From: Delta-02 sp964513565
GTDB lineage: Bacteria; Desulfobacterota; Syntrophorhabdia; Syntrophorhabdales; Syntrophorhabdaceae
DNA length: 6,171 nucleotides
Direction of reading: 5' to 3'
NCBI GenBank assembly: GCA_964513565.1
Contig: CAZENE010000075.1
Span: 1 to 6,171, forward strand
The stretch's first letter is position 1, and each line of letters starts with the position of its first letter. The notes under the pieces are model-generated. The model ran no database searches and was not told where the DNA came from. It was given only the letters and a program-made list of their open reading frames with translations. Shown here piece by piece: positions 1-6,171 of the stretch. The position numbers and the translations under genes are program-made.

Positions 1-13
1 CTTAGAGTCTAAA

Positions 14-1030
14 CTATTGGGTGGAAAGTGTCTCACTTATATTGGCACAGAGGGAGGTGATGTTAAGCCAAAACTTTTCGCCTTCAGGGCGGTTCTTTGC
101 AATCACGTCGAACTGATACTTCACACTTACAAAGCCTCCCCCGTCGAACTTGTAGCTCACCACGGGACCGATGGAGAGGAACTTTCCCCTAACACCAGTC
201 CTCTGTCCCGAGATGGGGTCGACGGCTGTCCTGCCATATTGCTTGTCGTCCGTGGTCTGGTACAGAAAATGCCCGTTGGCACCGACACACCAGCGTCCGA
301 AATGCTGGCCAATGAGGTAATCGGTCGAGAATTCCTGACCTGAGGTGTAGCTCGTTGCTGCATTGATCGTGTTGATCCAGTACATTACCTTGGCTGACAC
401 TTCGAATCCGGGTATCACCGAGTCCTTGTCTCCGAGATAACTGAAAACGTAGAACGGATTGAAGGACCAGTAATTTCTTCCTATGTTCGCCATGTCATCC
501 TTGTCGTATGCGCCGGTGGGCATAACTATGTCAAAATTAACTCCGTGATAGAACGTCTTGCTGGGAAACCAGGTCAGTCCTGCGCCCACTTCGATATCGC
601 CCAAGCCCGTTTTCGTCTGGCTCCCCATGTCGACCGGCCCCGCACTCATACTCGTGTGCACATTCACGAAAGGCACGATGGCTGTCAGGCTCAGGTTGCC
701 TCCTAGGAATTTGTAAGGTGTCAGTTTAATGAACCGTGTGGAATTGGAGACAACGTTAAGCTTGAAATCGACATCGCCCAACCCCGGTATTGATGCCTTG
801 TTCCCGGAGTTGTTCCTGAGCGTGGTGGCGTTGTAGAGTTCGAAATAGTTGGTAACGAAGAGGCTCGCAGGTTTCTCGGGCCGTATTGCGAAATCCTCCT
901 GGCCGCCCGGATAGTGGTTGTTGTACCCTTCCCCAGCGAAGACGGACCCGGTCGGCAAGAACCCTGATACCATCACCAACATAACAATTGGTGCTAAAAG
1001 CAGCTTGAACAGTCTTCCTGTTTTAGTCAT
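14..1030 (-). CDS. SphA/phenol-degradation MetA-like outer-membrane protein
   Basis: A 338-residue exported protein, probably an outer-membrane beta-barrel of the SphA/Phenol_MetA_deg family. Members are found with pathways for aromatic and other hydrophobic compounds and are thought to help these cross the outer membrane; the substrate here is unknown. A signal peptide is visible: basic MTKTGRLFK, a hydrophobic core to about residue 25, and a likely cut after SVFA (residue 32). The mature protein opens with HYPGGQEDF (39-47), the family's N-terminal signature, and later shows KTGLGDIEVG, MPTGAYDKDD, NIGRNYWSF, SGQEF and NRPEGEKFW, all family-typical blocks. The ATG at 1030 is chosen because GGAGG (1039-1043) lies 8 nt before it; the GTG six bases further upstream would sit only 2 nt from that site. 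It lies 34 bp downstream of the MFS gene, probably in one operon. The C-terminus runs past the usual aromatic end (see findings). Confidence 0.88.
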   Translation of the reverse strand: MTKTGRLFKLLLAPIVMLVMVSGFLPTGSVFAGEGYNNHYPGGQEDFAIRPEKPASLFVTNYFELYNATTLRNNSGNKASIPGLGDVDFKLNVVSNSTRFIKLTPYKFLGGNLSLTAIVPFVNVHTSMSAGPVDMGSQTKTGLGDIEVGAGLTWFPSKTFYHGVNFDIVMPTGAYDKDDMANIGRNYWSFNPFYVFSYLGDKDSVIPGFEVSAKVMYWINTINAATSYTSGQEFSTDYLIGQHFGRWCVGANGHFLYQTTDDKQYGRTAVDPISGQRTGVRGKFLSIGPVVSYKFDGGGFVSVKYQFDVIAKNRPEGEKFWLNITSLCANISETLSTQ

Positions 1031-1038
1031 GATCACTT

Positions 1039-1043
1039 CCTCC
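1039..1043 (-). promoter_or_regulatory. Ribosome binding site of the SphA-like gene
   Basis: GGAGG on the minus strand, within GGGAGGAAG, lies 8 nt before the ATG ending at 1030. It decides between that ATG and an overlapping upstream in-frame GTG (1034-1036), which would be too close to the site. Confidence 0.8.
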
Positions 1044-1064
1044 CTTTTATGAACATTCTTCGAT

Positions 1065-2294
1065 CTATTTTGTTTTTGCTATGAACCCGGTCACAGCCCC
1101 GAGCAGGCACACCGGAACCATTACGTATCCGGCAATGGTCCAACTGGAGACGTCAAGGATAGATCCGAACATCACGGGACCGATGAATTCCCCAATGTGG
1201 CTGCAGAACATGAATATTGCCATGCCGAAGCCTATCAGTTCCGGTTTCTTCACCACATCGGAGATGGCGAGGGGGATCGTGGCGACTATGGGGCCGCTTA
1301 GGAGCCCAAATACGATCATCAGCCAGGGGATCAACCCTCCGGGTAGGCTAAAGGGGAAAAACCACAGTATAGCGATGCCGATAAAACAAATGGTATAGAT
1401 CTTCCGTGAACCGATCCTGTCAGCCAGGTGCCCCCCGAGAGGGGCAGAAATGATCATTACCGCCTGGACGAGACAGGTTGTGAGGCCCGCTTGGGGCATT
1501 GAGAAGCCGTGCATCCTCACCAGGAATGTCGGCATGAACGCATTGAGGGCCAACATCATGACATTGAAGATGAGGAGTGTCATTGCCAGGAACCAAACAT
1601 CCCTGATCCCCATTGCCTCCCGCAGACTGCCAGGCTTGCCCGGTCCGGCCTGCGGCGCCAAACCGGCATCCTCCATCAAAGCGCCTTCCTGCCTTTCCGG
1701 CATGCGGAAGAAGATCCAGTAGACGACAAGGGAGATCACGGCGAACACCGTCCCGAACCACCACACCCTCTGCCATCCGCCAGTGGCCTCCAAGGCCGGA
1801 GCGACATTCATGCTTATGATGAGCCCCACCGCTATCCAGGTGGACCAGATCCCCATCGCGATCCCCCTCTTTTCCCGGGGGATCCACAGGGTGATGACCG
1901 TGGGCGCCAGTACACCCATCACAGCCATGCCAACGCCTTCAAGGGTCCGGGCTGCAAGCAATTGCCCGGCCGTCACGCAATACGCCCCCGCAAGGGAACC
2001 GGCGATCATAAAGAGACCCGAGATGATGCCTGTCCGCTTTGGCCCCACTTTGCTCAGGATCACACCAGCCGGAAGGGCAAGCGCCAGCCCGGCCAGGGAA
2101 AACACCGACATCAAGAGTCCCGCATACGTCAGATTGAGATTGAAAACCTTGATCAACACGGGCATGATCGGCGGGACCTTGAAAAGGTTTACCGGCGCCG
2201 CGACGCTGATGAGGAAGACAATACCTACGACCATCCATCCGTAACCAATCTTTGCTTTTTCCTTGCTGACTACACCCACTGCCACATCTTTCAT
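1065..2294 (-). CDS. MFS transporter, substrate unknown
   Basis: A 409-residue major facilitator superfamily permease of the inner membrane, probably moving a small organic anion by proton coupling. About twelve hydrophobic segments are visible in two halves, split by a polar loop at about 199-228. The loop 2-3 motif reads GVILSKVGPKR (77-87), with Ser81 where Asp is usual. The equivalent loop 8-9 motif GGHLADRIGSRK (287-298) is canonical and keeps Asp292. RTLEGVGMAV (116-125) matches the conserved helix-4 arginine region. The length is normal for the family. The ATG at 2294 is preferred to one at 2330 because GGAGG lies 6 nt before it. The gene sits between a hot-dog dehydratase fragment upstream and the SphA-like outer-membrane gene downstream on the same strand, suggesting uptake of a compound that becomes a CoA thioester. 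Neighbours do not settle the substrate, and export remains possible. Confidence 0.9.
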   Translation of the reverse strand: MKDVAVGVVSKEKAKIGYGWMVVGIVFLISVAAPVNLFKVPPIMPVLIKVFNLNLTYAGLLMSVFSLAGLALALPAGVILSKVGPKRTGIISGLFMIAGSLAGAYCVTAGQLLAARTLEGVGMAVMGVLAPTVITLWIPREKRGIAMGIWSTWIAVGLIISMNVAPALEATGGWQRVWWFGTVFAVISLVVYWIFFRMPERQEGALMEDAGLAPQAGPGKPGSLREAMGIRDVWFLAMTLLIFNVMMLALNAFMPTFLVRMHGFSMPQAGLTTCLVQAVMIISAPLGGHLADRIGSRKIYTICFIGIAILWFFPFSLPGGLIPWLMIVFGLLSGPIVATIPLAISDVVKKPELIGFGMAIFMFCSHIGEFIGPVMFGSILDVSSWTIAGYVMVPVCLLGAVTGFIAKTK

Positions 2295-2300
2295 AACTAC

Positions 2301-2305
2301 CCTCC
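2301..2305 (-). promoter_or_regulatory. Ribosome binding site of the MFS gene
   Basis: GGAGG on the minus strand, 6 nt before the ATG ending at 2294. It supports this start over the in-frame ATG 36 nt upstream (2328-2330), which has only weak purine-rich sequence in front of it. Confidence 0.8.
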
Positions 2306-2363
2306 GTTGTTTTGTTCCGCTTGCGTGCATTCTTCGCCGCTAACCCGGGAACGAAGGACCTCA

Positions 2364-2423
2364 ATCAGGGCTTCTGCCGGCCTTTACACGCGCTGCACGC
2401 TTCGGCCGGCGGAAAGCCCTGAT
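2364..2423 (-). repeat. Long intergenic inverted repeat (stem-loop)
   Basis: The arms 2364-2382 and 2404-2423 are almost perfectly complementary. ATCAGGGCTT pairs over 10 bp with AAGCCCTGAT, then after a single-base bulge, one C-G pair and one G-U pair, GCCGGCC pairs with GGCCGGC. The loop is about 21 nt and holds a weak GCG/CGC inner stem. The hairpin begins 5 nt after the stop codon of the dehydratase fragment and lies about 70 nt before the MFS start. No T-run follows on either strand, so it is not a standard intrinsic terminator. A processing or stabilising intercistronic hairpin, an attenuator or a dispersed repeat would all fit. Confidence 0.75.
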
Positions 2424-2428
2424 CTCTT

Positions 2429-2899
2429 CTACCCTATGGTCCGCTGCTGGGGATACCTGACCGGTCCGTGTTCACGCGACGGCAGGATTACAGTCGCGCT
2501 TCCCGGCATCGTTATTTCTCCTCTCTGGTTTTCGGCCCAGCATGTGATATCCACAGCAAATATCCCATTGTCGGAGTATTTCCGCTCCACCTTGCCTTTA
2601 AACCACTGGGTATCGCCCATGAAGTTGAATCTTCGCAGTTCGCCCCTCAGTTTCCAGAGAAAGCCGTCGTCTCCCATCCAGTTTGTCAGAAGGCTGCTGA
2701 ACAGTGCGACCCTCTGAACGCCGAAGTCATAAGCAGCCGGAACTCCGACCATTTTCCCGACCTTATCGACGAGGTGGATGAGTTCGGTATTCAGCAAATG
2801 TTTCGTGACGGGGTCCCTTACCATCCGGTCAAACTGATCTATCCTTCGCCAGATGTTCGAGGTCTTGGATATCGGACTGCCGCAGCCGGCAAGCGGCAA
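2429..2899 (-). CDS. MaoC/FAS1-like hot-dog acyl-CoA dehydratase, 5'-truncated C-terminal part
   Basis: This fragment of up to 156 residues resembles the C-terminal hot-dog domain of two-domain MaoC/FAS1-like dehydratases, which hydrate or dehydrate enoyl-CoA/3-hydroxyacyl-CoA thioesters in the cytoplasm. Family-like blocks are AAYDFGVQRVA (55-65), LLTNWMGDDGFL (70-81), RRFNFMGDTQW (89-99), WAENQRGE (121-128) and PGSATVILPSR (132-142). Full-length relatives are, from memory, about 350-400 residues, so more than half is missing at the N-terminus. The only start available is a TTG at 2899 with no convincing ribosome binding site, and the first residues (PLAGCGS) do not look like family sequence. 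Homology probably starts near SKTSNIWRR (11-19). The break faces the equally truncated ligase gene on the other strand. It is the first gene of the presumed dehydratase, MFS, SphA unit. Pseudogene or artificially cut gene cannot be told apart here. Confidence 0.7.
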   Translation of the reverse strand: MPLAGCGSPISKTSNIWRRIDQFDRMVRDPVTKHLLNTELIHLVDKVGKMVGVPAAYDFGVQRVALFSSLLTNWMGDDGFLWKLRGELRRFNFMGDTQWFKGKVERKYSDNGIFAVDITCWAENQRGEITMPGSATVILPSREHGPVRYPQQRTIG

Positions 2900-2901
2900 G
2901 C
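2888..2901. repeat. Perfect tandem 7-bp repeat at the gene junction
   Basis: GGCAAGC occurs twice back to back (2888-2894 and 2895-2901). It lies where recognisable dehydratase sequence on the minus strand ends and recognisable ligase sequence on the plus strand begins, so it could mark a microhomology join. Confidence 0.6.
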
Positions 2902-4023
2902 ATAGCTGAGGAGCTCGGCTATCCGGTCGTTATCAAAGTCGTCTCGCCTGACATCTCCCATAAGAGCGACGTTGGCGGCGTCGTTGTGGGAATCGATTCA
3001 AGCACGGCCCTCAAGGAAGCCTTTGAGGAACTGATGGAAAAGATCAAGGAACGCGCCCCTGCGGCAGCCATAAAGGGCGTGGCGGTTCAGAAGATGTTCG
3101 AGGATATTGATTACGAGCTGATTCTCGGGAGCAAAAAAGACAAGGATTTCGGTTCCGTCATCCTCTTTGGGATGGGGGGAACCCTGGCCGAATTCATCAA
3201 AGATTTCTCGATCGGGCTTCCCCCGCTCAATCAGACCTTGGCCAAGATGCTGATGCAGGACACCCGGGTACACAAAATGCTCCAAGGCTTTCGGGGCAAA
3301 GCGGCAGCAGATTTTGATGAGCTGGAGAAGATCCTTGTTAATTTTTCAAATCTTATCATCGATTTTCCCGAAATAGCTGAAATCGATATAAATCCTCTTG
3401 CCATCTCGAATGGCAAAGCCTCTGCCCTTGACGCACGAATTATAATTGACAGGAATTATGACGCTGCCGGCCGATCGGCCTATCCGCACTTGATCATCAC
3501 CCCCTATCCTACCAGGTACACCACACCCTGGCAATTGTTGGATGGCACTGAAGTTCTTCTGAGGGCTATACGCCCCGAAGACGAGCCTGCGGAGCAAGAG
3601 ATGCTCTCGACCTTGTCTCACGAAACCTTGAGGACCAGGTTCTTCTCCGTTATCAAAAACATGTCCCACGAGTGGCTTGTTCTTTTCTGTAATATCGACT
3701 ACGATCGGCACATGGCGATAGTTGCGGAACTGGAGGAAAAGGGAAGGAAAAGCATGATAGGAGTCGCAAGACTCATAATGAACCAGGATATGACGTCCGG
3801 TGAGTTGGCCTTTCTCGTGCAGGATAAGTACCAGAGGAAGCATCTTGGGTCCAAATTCTTGGAAGTTCTCATCGGGATAGCCCGTGAAAGGGGACTCGCG
3901 GAAGTCCGGGCCGATGTCCTGACCGAGAATAAGAAAATGCTCAACGTCTTCAAGCGGTTGGGTTTTGCAACTCACTGGGTTCCTGGCGGTACAAGTGAAG
4001 CCGTGTTAAAGCTGAAAGAATAA
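2893..4023 (+). CDS. Acetate--CoA ligase (ADP-forming)/GNAT fusion, 5'-truncated
   Basis: The C-terminal part of a protein that in full has CoA-binding, succinyl-CoA-ligase-like, ATP-grasp and GNAT domains (about 900 residues). It makes acyl-CoA or ATP by the ADP-forming reaction, or acetylates lysines as in Pat-type enzymes. Recognisable sequence begins at AEELGYPVVIK (2905-2937), near the start of the ATP-grasp domain. HKSDVGGV, YELILGS, FGMGGTLAEF and EIDINPL follow. The GNAT domain runs from about 3540 (DGTEVLLRAIRPED) through VQDKYQRKHLGSKF to NVFKRLGF. The frame is open back to 2809 but has no ATG, GTG or TTG before a GTG at 2986, which is mid-domain and has no ribosome binding site. 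The CoA-binding and ligase domains are absent, so ligase activity should be lost; the GNAT part is full length. The usual acetyl-CoA loop QxxGxG reads QRKHLG, an unusual substitution. Confidence 0.82.
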   Translation, partial: AASIAEELGYPVVIKVVSPDISHKSDVGGVVVGIDSSTALKEAFEELMEKIKERAPAAAIKGVAVQKMFEDIDYELILGSKKDKDFGSVILFGMGGTLAEFIKDFSIGLPPLNQTLAKMLMQDTRVHKMLQGFRGKAAADFDELEKILVNFSNLIIDFPEIAEIDINPLAISNGKASALDARIIIDRNYDAAGRSAYPHLIITPYPTRYTTPWQLLDGTEVLLRAIRPEDEPAEQEMLSTLSHETLRTRFFSVIKNMSHEWLVLFCNIDYDRHMAIVAELEEKGRKSMIGVARLIMNQDMTSGELAFLVQDKYQRKHLGSKFLEVLIGIARERGLAEVRADVLTENKKMLNVFKRLGFATHWVPGGTSEAVLKLKE

Positions 4024-4057
4024 GGGCCCCATCTGCAGACTTCAGTGTAGGCCTCGC

Positions 4058-4357
4058 ATGGCTGCTTTCACACTCTTCAAATCGAAGAGCGCTCTGGGCG
4101 CATATCTTAGGCGACAGCGGGCACGCCTGGGCTCCCCCAAGGCAATAACCGCCACCGCGCACAAACTGGCCCGTCTCGTCTATGCCATGCTTACCAATGG
4201 AACCGCCTACGTTGATGCAGGTCAGGAATACTACGAAGAACGCTATCGTTCAAGGGTCGTCCAAAACCTGAAACGGAGAGCGCGCGAACTGGGATATGAC
4301 CTGGTTACCATACAAGGAACTACTATCACACCGGTAATTTCACCGACGGGAGGGTAA
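4058..4357 (+). pseudogene. IS110-family transposase, C-terminal remnant
   Basis: A 99-residue frame matching, from memory of the family, the extreme C-terminus of IS110-type transposases. SKSALGAYLRRQRARLGSPK (9-28) leads into AITATAHKLARLVYAML (29-45), TAYVDAGQEYYEERYRSR (49-66) and KRRARELGYDLV (72-83). Complete enzymes are about 340-400 residues, with an N-terminal RuvC-like DEDD domain and a C-terminal domain carrying the catalytic serine. Both catalytic parts are missing here, so it cannot transpose. The ATG at 4058 follows the ligase stop by 34 nt and has only a weak AGG in front, so it is probably an internal codon of the lost gene. It shows that an insertion sequence once lay between the ligase gene and the kinase gene. 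The outer limits of the element cannot be drawn because IS110 elements generally lack clear terminal inverted repeats. Confidence 0.75.
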
Positions 4358-4364
4358 GTTACTC

Positions 4365-4413
4365 AGAAGTACAACTTATTACCGCATGGAAGAGAGCTAT
4401 TCGCAGTACTTCT
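4365..4413. repeat. Inverted repeat between convergent genes
   Basis: AGAAGTAC (4365-4372) and GTACTTCT (4406-4413) form a perfect 8-bp inverted repeat with a 33-nt spacer in the 87-bp gap between the transposase remnant and the kinase stop codon. The stem is AT-rich and the loop long, so a strong terminator is unlikely. It may be part of the old insertion-sequence end or chance. Confidence 0.35.
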
Positions 4414-4444
4414 AAAACGCTTCGATCTATACAGACTACTAACC

Positions 4445-6115
4445 CTACCTGTCCAGTACCTCACGGACCTTCTGGAGGAGCTTATTGAGTGACAGCGGTT
4501 TGGCAATGAAGTCAAATTCATTTTCCAGGATTCCTTTATCAAGAACAACATCTCTTGTATATCCGCTGGTAAAGAGTGCTTTAATGTGCGAATCTATCTC
4601 GTGTATCTCTTCATAGGCCTCCCGTCCGTTCTTTCTGGGCATGACGGAGTCGATAATGATGAGGTCTATATCCCGGTGTTCTTTAAACTTCTCCACTGCG
4701 TCCTCACCGTCTATGGCTTCTCTGATGGAATAGCCATATTTCTGGAGCACTTCCCGTATAAAGCGTCTTACTCCTTCATTGTCTTCGGCAATGAGGATTG
4801 TCTCTTTTCCCCCTGTAACAGAGATGGTCTCCTCTTCTGCTTCATCGACCTTCGTTGTTACCTGAGGGAGGTAAATATGAAAGGTACTGCCCCGGCCCGG
4901 AGCGCTCTCTACAATGATGTATCCGTCATGTCGCTTGATGATACCATAGACAGTGGCAAGACCCAGTCCTGTACCCTTCCCTATTTCCTTTGTGGTGAAA
5001 AAGGGATCAAAGATCTTCTGTTGTATCGACTCATCCATGCCTATACCCGTATCGGAGATGTTGATCTGTGCATATTTCCCCACCTCTCCGAAACCGTGGG
5101 CCTTGATAAAAGCTTCGTCCATAACTGCCAGAGCCGTCTCTATGGTAAGCAGTCCCCCTTTGGGCATGGCATCTCTGGCATTGGTGACGAGGTTAAAGAG
5201 GAGCTGGTCCATCTGGGACTTATCGGCCATGACGACCATATCATCGTCAGGTAAAGATGTCCGAAGCTCGATATCCTCGGTGAGGAGTCTCCTCAATAAT
5301 CCCTCTGCCTGTTTGATGGTTTTGTCGATATTGAGTGGCACAAGGCTAACAGACTGTTGTCTGCTGAAGGCAAGCAAGCTCTGGGTAAGATCAACTGCCT
5401 TTTCAGATGCTGAGAGGACTTCATCTATAAAAGCCCGTAAGGGGTGTGCTGTTTCCAATTTCATCTGTATGAGGGCGGCATATCCCATGAGGGCAGTGAG
5501 GATATTATTGAAGTCATGGGCGATCCCCCCAGCGAGAGTCCCAACGGCCTCCATTTTTTGAGCCTGGCGAAGCTGGTTTGTGAGTTGCCTCATCTTGGTA
5601 ATGTCTTCACAAGTAATCAGATAATTACCGGAAATAAGGACCGAAAAAATGAACTGTACAACCTTCTGCATTCCATCTTTGCAGGTAACGGTAAAAACCC
5701 TTGGTTTGCGTTCACCGGGTTCGATATCCCCCAAGTCCGCTATCCAGCTTGAGATCACCATATGCCTGTATTCGGAATCGGGATAAGCCTTTCTGCACCA
5801 TGTTCTGCCATCGGGGATATTGGAGAGGTTATAGCCAAAGAGCTCTGTGAACTTTCTATTGATGTATGTAAAATGACCTTCTTGCTCGATGAGGATCATA
5901 CCGAAGGGAGCATTATCGGAGAGGGTTTTCAGTTTCTCTCTTTCTCTGGCGATCTCTTCTTCGGCATGCTTAAGCTTTGCAATGAGCCTTGATAGCTCCT
6001 CGGTCTCTCTAAGGCGTAAGTTCCCCGCCTCTTTCGAGAGCCTCTTGTAGTAGGCTATCTCTTTCCGTGCTTCTTCTAGCTGGGCTTGCAATTCAGCGCA
6101 TGCTTTGTTTTCCAA
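4445..6115 (-). CDS. Soluble PAS hybrid histidine kinase with C-terminal receiver
   Basis: A 556-residue sensor kinase of a phosphorelay. Residues 1-62 are a charged, heptad-like coiled coil, 64-172 a PAS sensor domain (DNAPFGMILIEQEG, then FTYINRKFTELFGY). HisKA follows with phosphoacceptor His200 in GGIAHDFNN, then the ATPase domain with N-box LVTNARDAM (Asn312), DTGIGM (355-360), FDPFFTT (369-375) and GTGLGL (381-386). The receiver spans 438-555, with Glu444/Asp445, phosphoacceptor Asp489, Thr516 and Lys539. All catalytic motifs are intact. No membrane segment or signal peptide is seen, so it acts in the cytoplasm. No HPt or output domain is present, so an unlinked partner is expected. The TTG at 6115 is the only start codon in the window before Met73 and has GAGGAA 7 nt upstream. 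However, the frame is open to the window edge, so the gene may be longer. It is convergent with the transposase remnant. Confidence 0.9.
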   Translation of the reverse strand: MENKACAELQAQLEEARKEIAYYKRLSKEAGNLRLRETEELSRLIAKLKHAEEEIAREREKLKTLSDNAPFGMILIEQEGHFTYINRKFTELFGYNLSNIPDGRTWCRKAYPDSEYRHMVISSWIADLGDIEPGERKPRVFTVTCKDGMQKVVQFIFSVLISGNYLITCEDITKMRQLTNQLRQAQKMEAVGTLAGGIAHDFNNILTALMGYAALIQMKLETAHPLRAFIDEVLSASEKAVDLTQSLLAFSRQQSVSLVPLNIDKTIKQAEGLLRRLLTEDIELRTSLPDDDMVVMADKSQMDQLLFNLVTNARDAMPKGGLLTIETALAVMDEAFIKAHGFGEVGKYAQINISDTGIGMDESIQQKIFDPFFTTKEIGKGTGLGLATVYGIIKRHDGYIIVESAPGRGSTFHIYLPQVTTKVDEAEEETISVTGGKETILIAEDNEGVRRFIREVLQKYGYSIREAIDGEDAVEKFKEHRDIDLIIIDSVMPRKNGREAYEEIHEIDSHIKALFTSGYTRDVVLDKGILENEFDFIAKPLSLNKLLQKVREVLDR

Positions 6116-6122
6116 ATTACAC

Positions 6123-6128
6123 TTCCTC
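6123..6128 (-). promoter_or_regulatory. Possible ribosome binding site of the kinase gene
   Basis: GAGGAA on the minus strand lies 7 nt before the TTG ending at 6115. It supports that unusual start but competes with the open frame continuing to the window edge. Confidence 0.45.
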
Positions 6129-6171
6129 AGTGAGGACCAGCAAAACTCCTGTCCAATCGAGCCCCCTGCTC

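Noticed and set aside
2..12. Short palindrome TTAGAGTCTAA after the outer-membrane gene
   Set aside because: The arms are only 5 bp and AT-rich, with no visible T-run before the window edge, so it cannot be called a terminator.
1509..2717. A 402-codon plus-strand open frame opposite the MFS gene and dehydratase fragment
   Set aside because: It is rich in His, Pro, Arg and Asp with no domain pattern, which is what an antisense frame of a hydrophobic membrane-protein gene looks like. The MFS gene on the other strand has clear family motifs and a good ribosome binding site.
2850..2899. Lipoprotein-like LAGC lipobox at the start of the dehydratase fragment
   Set aside because: There is no basic region or hydrophobic stretch before it, and the sequence lies at the rearrangement junction, so the match is chance.
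3346..3975. A 209-codon minus-strand open frame opposite the ligase/GNAT gene
   Set aside because: It is antisense to a recognisable GNAT domain and has no coherent protein pattern or ribosome binding site.
4419..4430. CTTCGATCTAT shared with 1058-1068
   Set aside because: Several 11-mers are expected to repeat by chance in a window this size, and the contexts are unrelated.
4586..5561. Two overlapping plus-strand open frames (222 and 202 codons) opposite the kinase gene
   Set aside because: They run antisense to strongly conserved kinase and receiver motifs and show no recognisable domain.

Overview
The window looks like bacterial chromosome or a metagenomic contig from a Gram-negative organism. 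The outer-membrane SphA/MetA-like protein with a Sec signal peptide requires an outer membrane. The hot-dog dehydratase, ADP-forming acyl-CoA synthetase fused to GNAT, and soluble PAS hybrid kinase are a typical mix for anaerobic Desulfobacterota (Syntrophorhabdus, Syntrophus or Desulfomonile-like). That placement is an inference from protein style, not a phylogeny.

Left part (1-2.9 kb, minus strand, read right to left): the 3' part of a MaoC/hot-dog acyl-CoA dehydratase-like gene, then a 60-nt stem-loop in the intergenic gap, then an MFS transporter, then a SphA-family outer-membrane protein 34 bp downstream of it. Both transporter genes have clear GGAGG ribosome binding sites that fix their starts at 2294 and 1030. 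This looks like one transcription unit that could take an organic acid or aromatic compound across both membranes and process its CoA ester. The substrate cannot be read from the sequence.

Middle (2.9-4.4 kb, plus strand): the 3' part of an acetate--CoA ligase (ADP-forming)/GNAT fusion gene, beginning abruptly inside its ATP-grasp domain, then a C-terminal remnant of an IS110-family transposase. The dehydratase and the ligase are both missing their 5' parts and meet head to head at about 2880-2905, where a perfect tandem GGCAAGC repeat lies. The junction is the strangest feature of the window: either a real deletion/inversion scar or an assembly or amplification chimera.

Right part (4.4-6.17 kb, minus strand): a PAS, HisKA, HATPase and receiver hybrid histidine kinase with all catalytic motifs intact and no membrane segment. 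It is convergent with the transposase remnant. Its frame stays open to the window edge, so the true start may lie outside. I found no RNA genes, CRISPR array or clearly novel system.
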